Of a stretch of 12,218 bases of DNA, positions 1 to 6,091 are shown piece after piece. The notes below the pieces were generated by a model. It did not search any database. It was given only the letters and a program-made list of their open reading frames with translations, and was not told the origin of the DNA. The stretch is from positions 1 through 12,218 of the forward strand of contig JAKAMR010000076.1 of NCBI GenBank assembly GCA_021812785.1, given 5' to 3'. The stretch comes from Nitrospirota bacterium. GTDB lineage: Bacteria; Nitrospirota; Thermodesulfovibrionia; Thermodesulfovibrionales; JdFR-88. The position numbers and the translations under genes are program-made. The first letter of the stretch is position 1; the number at the start of each line of letters is the position of its first letter.

Positions 1-1361
1 CTTACCTCCGTCACCGATATCGTGGCGAGGTCCGTCTTCAACTGCTGGGGAACTCCGATTACGGCCTGGTTGGAAAGCGGCGATACCACGATCTGCACCC
101 ATCCCGCGCTTATGCCGGCCGGCAGGTCTATCTCGAACCCGGAGGCGGGGTGTCCAAAAGGGTCTATCGTCTGGTAAGAGACCTGCGCTGCCAGGGTGAC
201 AGGCACCCAGGTCCGGCCGTCGCTGCTTGTGTAGACAGCCCATGAAAAAGCGGAGTCAGGAAAGAAATTCTGGATGTCGCCCAGGTTCTGGCTGTTCGGG
301 TCATTAACGTACACGAAAAAAGAGTTTGCGGCCGGGTTGTTCTGGAATTCGATGCCCATATGGTAAGAGTAAACAAGAGAGCCGTTGGGGCTTGGATTTC
401 CCCCAGTGCCTATGTTGATGGTGCCCCCGTTTTTTGAGACGGCGGCGGCGCTCGTGTTGCCGTCTATTAAACCCTGGTTTTCATTCTGTGTGTCATAGGC
501 GCTTTGCTGAAATATGGTGGCCGTTGCCGGTACGGTGTCCGGCCCCAGCGAATAGGCGTCCAGAGGGATCACCCGAAAATAGACAAGCCCGCTGCTTTGC
601 ACGGTTGTCTCTGTTGTGAGCCTGTCCGTGCTGGCCCCAAAGGCGACGTTCATATGGGAGCGGCTGCCATGGGTGGAAAAGCCTGCCTGAACGGCATTAC
701 TGAGGTCCTTGTTGGTCACCTGGCTCAGGTTGTTCGTAAATATCCCGTAACTGCCTTGATAGCCCAGATGCAGATTCGGCAGGAGGTTATAGAAAGTGGA
801 AAAGCTCAATGTGTCATTTACGATGTCCGTCTGGACGTGGGCAGGATCATATGTGTGGTATTTGTCATATGACAACTGCAAGGGCGGAAGCCCATAGGGG
901 GTCCACTGAAAATTGGCCAGATAGCTGTCCTGTACGACGGTGGAGGACGGTGAGCCGGAATATCCGGTTTTAGTCCTGTTTTCGGTGAACTGCAGGCTGG
1001 CGACGAAAGGCCTCGCGTCCAGGGAGAGCTGCGCGTAAGGCCTGATAGAATCGGATGTCGACGTTGCGGAGGGGCCGCCGCCCGGCTCGTTTTTGTCCAT
1101 GTTCCTTATGAAGGTCGCACCCCCATCGAACATCAGGTGAGGGTATATCGCCCTTGAGATATCAAAAGTGTAAAGCTGGTCGAAAGAAGCCAGCCTGGAT
1201 TCAGAAACGCTGCCGGTGGTGAGGTCGGTGGTCTTCGATGTGGTGACCTCATAATCAAACCGCATGGAGGCCTGATACGCAAGCGTCCGCTTTGCCCCGA
1301 TTAAAAAAAAAATTGCCAGGAAGATCGCCTGTAAAACGGCGCGTATGCAAGCCGGGGCCAA
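1..1361 (-). CDS. Outer-membrane beta-barrel protein with discoidin-like insert (C-terminus off window)
   Basis: An open frame runs without a stop from the left edge to about 1361; 453 codons are visible and the C-terminus is missing. I chose TTG at 1359-1361 because it follows GAGGGG by 10 nt and gives a signal peptide: hydrophobic core LQAIFLAIFFLIGA, then cleavage after T-L-A before YQAS. An in-frame GTG lies further upstream without a good ribosome site. From about residue 33 there are short amphipathic strands of alternating aromatic/polar pattern with acidic turns, typical of an outer-membrane barrel. Around residues 265-440 the pattern changes to a galactose-binding/F5-8-like module (GLIDGNTS near 297, YTSSDGRTWVPV near 375). 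The gene lies 58 nt after the propeller lipoprotein and is probably co-transcribed with it. By context it could be a channel-like partner of the cytochrome. The barrel call rests on pattern only; no family was recognised. Confidence 0.7.
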   Translation of the reverse strand, partial: MAPACIRAVLQAIFLAIFFLIGAKRTLAYQASMRFDYEVTTSKTTDLTTGSVSESRLASFDQLYTFDISRAIYPHLMFDGGATFIRNMDKNEPGGGPSATSTSDSIRPYAQLSLDARPFVASLQFTENRTKTGYSGSPSSTVVQDSYLANFQWTPYGLPPLQLSYDKYHTYDPAHVQTDIVNDTLSFSTFYNLLPNLHLGYQGSYGIFTNNLSQVTNKDLSNAVQAGFSTHGSRSHMNVAFGASTDRLTTETTVQSSGLVYFRVIPLDAYSLGPDTVPATATIFQQSAYDTQNENQGLIDGNTSAAAVSKNGGTINIGTGGNPSPNGSLVYSYHMGIEFQNNPAANSFFVYVNDPNSQNLGDIQNFFPDSAFSWAVYTSSDGRTWVPVTLAAQVSYQTIDPFGHPASGFEIDLPAGISAGWVQIVVSPLSNQAVIGVPQQLKTDLATISVTEV

Positions 1362-1419
1362 CCCTGCCCGTCCCCTCTTTGCCTGCCGATGTCTGCCCCC
1401 TCTGGTCACAGCGCCCGCG

Positions 1420-2835
1420 CTATCTCTCTCCGGCCATGCTGATCCAGACAGGATCAATGCCCACGTCTATCCCTGAAATCATTTTCCTGCTTGAGAGATT
1501 TATGAAAAAGAGGGCGTTTTCAACAGGGTCCGCCACGCAGAGGTTATTTTCGTCTCCGTCTATCGTCATATAGTCCGGCCCTCCGCCTTCCTTTATATAG
1601 TCCTGAGGCATGAGGGTGAAAGGGTTGTAAACCTCTATGTCAGGGTCTCCTCTTTTGGCTATGTAGATGAGGTCCGTGTTGGTGTCCACTTTTATCGCCC
1701 TCATGCCCATGCCCGTAAGCTGCTTCTGGACGGTCCCCAGCGTGGCGGTGTCAATAGTGGTCAGGTACGGTGAACCCTCGTTTATAAGATAAAACTTTTC
1801 GTTGTTCCTGCTGAACGCCCCCCTGATTGGCGAAAGGTCGGTCGTCAGAGTGGCGGCCACATCGCCCGAGGCTATGTCTATTATGGATATGGTATTTGAG
1901 AAATAGTTGAGAACCCAGGCCTTTGTCCCCGGCCTGTCCAGGAAGATGGCGGTCGGCTGCGTGCCGACTTTTATCCGGCTCACCTCAACATAATTCAAGG
2001 GGTCTATCACGCTTACCGTATTGGAGCCGGAATTGGCGGAAAGCAGGGTCTTTCCATCCGGTGTGAGCGCCAGCCCCGTCGGGGCGTCACCGGGGTCCAG
2101 GCGTATCCGGCCTATAATGGCCCCGGAGACCATGTCTATGACATCGATGGCGTCCTCTCTGGAGAGTGAGACGTACCCTCTTTCAAGGCTCCGGTTCAGC
2201 ACCATGCATACCGGGCCTGCGCCGGTTGGTATGACGCCTGTGACCTTCATTGCGGCTTTGTCAAAGATGGTTATGTCGTTTGAGCCGTAGTTTACGGCAT
2301 AGCCCAGCAGCGCATCGACAGGTTTGACAGGAACCTTCAAACTGAACGCCGGCGCGAAGGAAAACCCGCCTTTAACGGCATCTTCGTAATCAAGCTTCAT
2401 TGAGATGACCACTGCCTTTTTCCCATCGACCATAAAAGGGAAGGCTGCGTTCACACGTTTTTTTGGAGCAAGCAGGTCTGCCTTACTCCCATCCGCATTT
2501 CTCAGGCTTGCCCCCTTCACCTTGAAAGCAAATCCGGAATAACGGCCGGGCGGCAGGACACCCCATGCGACAAGCCTTTGTCTTGCATCGGGAACCGCCC
2601 CAAAATTTGCCATGCGGAGCTTAAGCGGAAACTCCAGCCCGTCATTCATCACGGCGTAGACCCCGTTAAGGCTGAAGCTCAAGCCGAGGGCATCAACGGA
2701 GAAAGGCGACATGTATACGTAAACTTCTCCATTGGTTGAGAGGGCGGGCGTCAGTTGCCGCTCAGGCCCGAACTGACAGCCTGCCGGCAACGACAGAATG
2801 ACGGTTGCAAGGAAGGCAACAACAGGCTTCAGCAA
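1420..2835 (-). CDS. YVTN-type beta-propeller lipoprotein
   Basis: A 471-residue exported lipoprotein. Starting at TTG (2833-2835) the N-terminus is MLKPVVAFLATVILSLPAGC, a short lipoprotein signal with lipobox L-P-A-G and lipidated Cys20. This start has GGGGAGGT 9 nt upstream. The same frame opens at a TTG at 2910, but that extension overlaps a promoter (TTGACC at 2905-2910, TATAAT at 2882-2887), so it is unlikely to be coding. Residues about 30-170 form a beta-rich domain that may resemble DUF4382 (motif GVLPPGRYSGFAFKV). From about 180 to the C-terminus come YVTN/PQQ-like propeller blades (GYAVNYGSNDITIFD, SANSGSNTVSVIDP, VLNYFSNTISIIDI), around six or seven. Such propellers are usually protein-binding scaffolds. 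Next to an OmcS-like cytochrome it may match the propeller-like component (OscD) of the omcS companion cluster; that equivalence is inferred from context, not from an alignment. Confidence 0.85.
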   Translation of the reverse strand: MLKPVVAFLATVILSLPAGCQFGPERQLTPALSTNGEVYVYMSPFSVDALGLSFSLNGVYAVMNDGLEFPLKLRMANFGAVPDARQRLVAWGVLPPGRYSGFAFKVKGASLRNADGSKADLLAPKKRVNAAFPFMVDGKKAVVISMKLDYEDAVKGGFSFAPAFSLKVPVKPVDALLGYAVNYGSNDITIFDKAAMKVTGVIPTGAGPVCMVLNRSLERGYVSLSREDAIDVIDMVSGAIIGRIRLDPGDAPTGLALTPDGKTLLSANSGSNTVSVIDPLNYVEVSRIKVGTQPTAIFLDRPGTKAWVLNYFSNTISIIDIASGDVAATLTTDLSPIRGAFSRNNEKFYLINEGSPYLTTIDTATLGTVQKQLTGMGMRAIKVDTNTDLIYIAKRGDPDIEVYNPFTLMPQDYIKEGGGPDYMTIDGDENNLCVADPVENALFFINLSSRKMISGIDVGIDPVWISMAGER

Positions 2836-2844
2836 AAAATCCCG

Positions 2845-2852
2845 ACCTCCCC
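2845..2852 (-). promoter_or_regulatory. Ribosome binding site deciding the TTG start of the propeller lipoprotein
   Basis: GGGGAGGT on the minus strand, 9 nt before TTG at 2835. It is the strongest Shine-Dalgarno near any start in this frame and sits directly before the lipoprotein signal peptide. Confidence 0.8.
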
Positions 2853-2881
2853 AAAATAGAGACTGAAAACGCGGACTACTT

Positions 2882-2910
2882 ATTATATTGATGGTCTTGT
2901 CCATGGTCAA
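2882..2910 (-). promoter_or_regulatory. Sigma70-type promoter for propeller lipoprotein / beta-barrel operon
   Basis: TTGACC (2905-2910), a 17-nt spacer and a perfect TATAAT (2882-2887) on the minus strand. The predicted transcript starts near 2875, giving a leader of about 40 nt that contains GGGGAGGT. It lies just downstream of the cytochrome terminator, so it would re-initiate transcription for the two accessory genes. Confidence 0.75.
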
Positions 2911-2931
2911 ATGCCCACTTTGGCCCTCACC

Positions 2932-2962
2932 AAAAAAAGGGGGCCGGTTTTCGCCGGCCCCC
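2932..2962 (-). terminator. Rho-independent terminator after the OmcS-like cytochrome gene
   Basis: Arms at 2954-2962 and 2939-2947 form a perfect 9-bp GC stem (GGGGGCCGG / CCGGCCCCC) with a 6-nt loop. On the minus strand it is followed by seven T (2932-2938). It lies about 50 nt after the cytochrome stop codon. Confidence 0.92.
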
Positions 2963-3011
2963 TCTCTGTGCCTAGCCGGTCATGCTTCCCCGGCGTTGAC
3001 CGAGCAAAAAA

Positions 3012-4592
3012 CTAGTCTTGCACGTGGCACTTGTTGCAAAGCGACCTCTGGTACACGCCTGCAGGACCACCGGTTATGATAGTGGAGCCGTAGTAGGCCT
3101 TGTCTATCACGTTCGTGATGGAGCCCATGCTGCTTATCAGAGTGCCCGACATCAGAGCGGAAGAGTTCGAAAGGAACGTGGCGTAGGTGTCCCACCTGGT
3201 GTCATGGTCGAACGCGCTCGCGTGCGCCCTGTGGCAGGTAAGGCAGAATACGACCGTCTGCACCGCGCTGTTTGTCTTCAGCGTGTTCGAAGTCGTGTCG
3301 TTTTTGTAAGTAGAAGCGCTCCACTCCGCGGTGCCGCCGGTGTTGCCCCAGTTGGAGTCAACCTCGAAAGGAACGAGGCCCCAGTAAGGAGTGCTATTGG
3401 TCCCGAAGGAGCCGGTGCCGGCATAGTCGTCGTAGTTCACGCCGACCGTGTCCATGTGGCCAGGAGACGGGTGCTTATGTGAAGCATCGCCGGTCGTGCC
3501 GCCTTCCTGGAGGAACTTGTTGTGGCAGTTGGCGCAGAAATGCGAGAAGCCGGTGCCGTACACGTTGTGCTGCTGGTTGGTCGCGTCGTTCTCCGCCCAA
3601 CCGCCGGCGTCGGTGCCCGCGGCAACGGCGCCTATGCCGTTGACATTCGCGGTAGAGTCATAAGTACCGCCGTAGAGGTACGTCATGTTGCCGATACCCC
3701 ATCCCTGAGTGGTAACGCCCGCCTGGAGCGGGAAGCCCGCAACACTGGAGTTGCCGTTGCTGGTGGTGTTGTCGTAACCAGGATTGGTCACACCGCCCGG
3801 GTCATAGCCAGGCCCTGCGAGGAGCCTGTATGTGCCATACACCCCTTTGGCGCCGCCGGACAAAGCTACCGAACCGGAATCGCCAAAAGAGCCGCTGCCT
3901 ATTATGGCGCCGTTTCCCTTGACCGTGCTTCTGCCGTGCGGGTCGTGGCAGGAGTTGCAGGCCAGGTCGCTGGCCGGGTATGCCTGCCCGCCGCTTACGA
4001 CGGAGCTGCCGGGTGCGCTTACGAGGTTGGTAAAGCCGGTGCTCCATCCAAGGCCGAAGTCCTCGGCCACGATCTTGTGGCCGTGGTTCCAGCCGTGTGA
4101 GGTGGCCACAGAGGTGGAGTTGTCCGGGTTGACCAGGGTATAGGTATAGCTCGTCCTTACCCACTCAAAGTCACCACCGGGGTTCTGAACCGAACCGACA
4201 TTGGCGGTGCCGTCGCTCATCTCCTGGAAGAACAGCGGAGTGGAGCTGTTCGCCGCGTGGCAGTTGAGGCAGGTGGAGCTGGGGTCGGAACCTCTCAAGA
4301 GGTACTGGTTTTCGCCGTTTCCGGCAACGCCGCCAGCGGTGTCATAGGCGGTATTTGTGTTCAACGCCGCGCCGGCGCCATAACCGGTGCCGGTCCAGCC
4401 TGTAACACCGCTGTTGCTGGTCATTCCCGGGCTCATCGTAGGCACAGTGCCCGTGGTAACCGAGTTGTGCATCGTATGGCAGCCCTCGCAGAAGCCGACG
4501 CCGCCGTTATGGAAGGCGAAGGCCGCGCCGGAGAGCCCGAAGACGAGCAGGGCCGCTGCCATGAGGATTATTGCGATTCTTGCTGCTTTCAT
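3012..4592 (-). CDS. omcS: OmcS-family extracellular hexahaem c-type cytochrome (nanowire-type)
   Basis: A 526-residue secreted cytochrome. Residues 1-26 are a signal peptide (cleavage AFA before FHNGG). Six CXXCH haem sites: C35EGCH, C108LNCH, C212NSCH, C353ANCH, C450LTCH and C519NKCH, the last only three residues from the end. The number and order of sites, mature start FHNGGV, CEGCHTMHNS, the GGDF and GHKIVA segments, CANCH, CLTCHRAHAS-FD and the YQRSLCNKCH terminus all match Geobacter sulfurreducens OmcS as I remember it. OmcS polymerises into micrometre filaments that carry electrons out of the cell. This protein is about 90-100 residues longer; the extra length is Gly/Ser/Thr/Asn-rich, mainly between haems 1-2 and 3-4. 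ATG at 4592 has AGGGGG 7 nt upstream. It lies between two propeller genes and has its own terminator and a long leader. Family membership is firm; orthology and filament formation are inferred. Confidence 0.93.
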   Translation of the reverse strand: MKAARIAIILMAAALLVFGLSGAAFAFHNGGVGFCEGCHTMHNSVTTGTVPTMSPGMTSNSGVTGWTGTGYGAGAALNTNTAYDTAGGVAGNGENQYLLRGSDPSSTCLNCHAANSSTPLFFQEMSDGTANVGSVQNPGGDFEWVRTSYTYTLVNPDNSTSVATSHGWNHGHKIVAEDFGLGWSTGFTNLVSAPGSSVVSGGQAYPASDLACNSCHDPHGRSTVKGNGAIIGSGSFGDSGSVALSGGAKGVYGTYRLLAGPGYDPGGVTNPGYDNTTSNGNSSVAGFPLQAGVTTQGWGIGNMTYLYGGTYDSTANVNGIGAVAAGTDAGGWAENDATNQQHNVYGTGFSHFCANCHNKFLQEGGTTGDASHKHPSPGHMDTVGVNYDDYAGTGSFGTNSTPYWGLVPFEVDSNWGNTGGTAEWSASTYKNDTTSNTLKTNSAVQTVVFCLTCHRAHASAFDHDTRWDTYATFLSNSSALMSGTLISSMGSITNVIDKAYYGSTIITGGPAGVYQRSLCNKCHVQD

Positions 4593-4787
4593 TAATATTC
4601 CCCCTGATTTTCGGTTTTTTAGGAGCTTAGATCTCCTGTCCTATCCCCCGGCCTGTCTGCTTCTTTTTTGTTCCCGGGGGGACCACTTGCCGCCAGCCAG
4701 GTTGCCAGGCGGCAAACTTATTACGCGTTTATATTTGCGCGATCACCTCCTTTCATTAACAGGCGGAAAATTTTTAAAGACGCCCGC
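4593..4787 (-). promoter_or_regulatory. Structured 5' leader of the cytochrome gene (candidate cis-regulatory RNA)
   Basis: This 195-nt gap between the propeller stop and the cytochrome start holds no normal gene. In minus-strand order it contains a 14-nt anti-Shine-Dalgarno match (4741-4754), a perfect 8-bp hairpin TTGCCGCC/GGCGGCAA (4687-4715), a long hairpin of TCCCCC-C-GG with CCGGGGGA (4644-4682, one bulge, 22-nt loop), a 5-bp AGGAG/CTCCT hairpin (4621-4637), then the AGGGGG ribosome site at 4600-4605. A minimal reading frame, MKGGDRANINA with two TAA stops, spans 4756-4718. No GEMM-I/cGAMP signature or other known riboswitch was recognised, and no convincing promoter was found inside it. 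Confidence 0.45.
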
Positions 4788-5756
4788 CTAGTCATAGCCC
4801 ATCCTGAAGACATCAACACCGCTGTTGCCGCCCTCGGATACGTAAAGCGTCCCGTCCCTTGCGACGACAAGGTCAGTCGGCACTATCAGCCCGCCGGCGG
4901 CGTAGGAGCGGTTGCCAAATTCCCTGAGAAACTGGAGGTTTTTTCTGAAAATGAGGATGACGCAGCGGAGGCGGTCCGCCACATAAATGTACCCCTTGTC
5001 GTCCACGGCTATGCCGGACACGACCCCGAACGCTCCAGGCCCATCGCCGCCATGACCGAAACCATACACCTTGCCATCAGGCGTGACCTTGTAGGCCCTG
5101 AAAGATGTGGGGACGGTAAAATACATATTGCCCTCCCTGTCTATGGCGAAACCGAAGGCGCTCACACTTCCCGGGGCGAACCCCTTCATCTTGTCCCAGC
5201 CGCAGATCTTGTTCAGATCCCAGGTCTTCAGGCACGCGCCATTTTTATCTATCTGGGCAACATAAAGGTCCACCATGTCCACCAGATAAAGCCTCCCCCC
5301 CACAAGAATTACCGTGTTAGGCTTGAACTGCGCACTGGACCACGGCAAACCGCTGAGCTTTATGGTATGCTCCAGCTCACCCCTGTAGTTGCAGAAGTCA
5401 AGCGAGTAGTAGCCGCCCACATAAGAGAGGATGAACATGTTTCCTTTTTTGTCCACCGCAAGGCTGGTAATGGTACCCAAATTGGTGTCATCCCCGAACT
5501 TGTACGTCTCCATCCCGTGGGTATTGAATATGTTCACACCACCACGGGACGGGTCCAGGACATAGACCTCACCGGTATTCTGGTCAAGTGCAAGCTGGGT
5601 GCCGAAACCATAGGGGATTCCACCCGAAAAATTCGCCAGTTTGTAAAGATAATAGACTGTGAATCCATAGACCCGGGCCTGGCTACAAAAAATAAAAGGG
5701 AAAAGAACTGCGCTAAATAACGCTATTTTGAATTTCGCATATTCTTTTGCCTTCAT
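4788..5756 (-). CDS. Exported NHL-repeat beta-propeller protein
   Basis: A 322-residue protein when started at ATG 5756. That start puts a signal peptide at the very N-terminus: MKAKEYAKFK, a hydrophobic core at about residues 12-26, then CSQARVYG before FTVYY. The frame is open back to ATG 5849 (353 residues), but the extra 31 residues would bury the signal peptide. From about residue 45 to the end there are NHL-like blades, for example GIAVDDKGYIYVADRL (about 249-264) and the blade near 293-317 (DLVVARDGTLYVSEG). NHL propellers are protein-interaction scaffolds. Four Cys occur in the mature part, none in CXXCH, so it is not a cytochrome. It is 195 nt upstream of the OmcS-like gene on the same strand and likely co-transcribed. 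From memory, an NHL-repeat gene also neighbours omcS in G. sulfurreducens, which would make this an assembly or accessory protein. Confidence 0.85.
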   Translation of the reverse strand: MKAKEYAKFKIALFSAVLFPFIFCSQARVYGFTVYYLYKLANFSGGIPYGFGTQLALDQNTGEVYVLDPSRGGVNIFNTHGMETYKFGDDTNLGTITSLAVDKKGNMFILSYVGGYYSLDFCNYRGELEHTIKLSGLPWSSAQFKPNTVILVGGRLYLVDMVDLYVAQIDKNGACLKTWDLNKICGWDKMKGFAPGSVSAFGFAIDREGNMYFTVPTSFRAYKVTPDGKVYGFGHGGDGPGAFGVVSGIAVDDKGYIYVADRLRCVILIFRKNLQFLREFGNRSYAAGGLIVPTDLVVARDGTLYVSEGGNSGVDVFRMGYD

Positions 5757-6091
5757 TTTCCCAAGGGCCCCATTAAATAATGATTTGCCTATACTTTCCA
5801 TCTGTTCGTACTCCAATTTCTTAATTGGATATGCATCCAGCCCGTTCATCTGAAAGCAATTAATATGCCCGAGGTTATTAATATTTATAAGTAGCTGATA
5901 AATTTGAATTTTTTATTTGAAAGGGAAATTATGCAAGTGAAATCCCCAAAAAGATTGCGCGATTTCACCAATATTCCAGCTCAGAAAAGATAACAAACGA
6001 AAAAAACAGAAAATTTTTTGGACGCGTGAAAAAACACACGGAAGAAATGCTTTCAATTCGTTGATTTGGAATGTTTATAATAGACGGTGAT
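5757..6091. other. AT-rich divergent intergenic region with operator-like inverted repeat
   Basis: No gene was seen between the propeller start and the TMTC-like start, apart from the alternative N-terminal extensions (5757-5849 and 6071-6091). It contains the perfect inverted repeat GTGAAATC (5937-5944) / GATTTCAC (5961-5968) with a 16-nt gap, which could bind a dimeric regulator. TATAAT at 6076-6081 could be a -10 box for the plus-strand gene, but only a poor -35 precedes it. Confidence 0.4.
5932..5948 (-). promoter_or_regulatory. Possible sigma54 (-24/-12) promoter upstream of NHL propeller
   Basis: On the minus strand, TGGGGATTTCACTTGCA has GG and GC separated by exactly 10 nt and a perfect TTGCA -12 element. 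The -24 element is degenerate (GGGGA instead of TGGCAC). It overlaps the left arm of the inverted repeat at 5937-5968. RpoN is reported to control cytochrome and pilin genes in Geobacter, so it is plausible but weak. Confidence 0.3.

Noticed and set aside
164..872. Short frames (minus 164-376, plus 434-619, plus 504-872)
   Set aside because: They overlap the continuous beta-barrel frame that runs from 1361 off the left edge and have no family features.
2836..2910. N-terminal extension of the propeller lipoprotein to TTG 2910
   Set aside because: It contains the -35 and -10 boxes of a promoter and would bury the lipoprotein signal; GGGGAGGT points to TTG 2835.
3018..4100. Several plus-strand and alternative minus-strand frames over the cytochrome gene
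   Set aside because: Shadows of the GC-rich, low-complexity cytochrome; only the minus-strand frame with six CXXCH sites makes sense.
4741..4754. Plus-strand GATCACCTCCTTTC as the 3' end of a 16S rRNA gene
   Set aside because: It matches the 16S tail, but the preceding plus-strand sequence is not rRNA; it is an anti-Shine-Dalgarno match read from the minus strand.
4593..4787. GEMM-I / cGAMP riboswitch upstream of the cytochrome
   Set aside because: Expected from Geobacter biology, but the conserved GEMM core (such as ACGCAAAGCC or GGCAAACC) is not present.
4668..5720. Long plus-strand open frame (350 codons)
   Set aside because: It lies antisense to the NHL propeller gene, whose product has a signal peptide and repeat motifs. 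The plus-strand translation has no recognisable domain and its start falls in the cytochrome leader.
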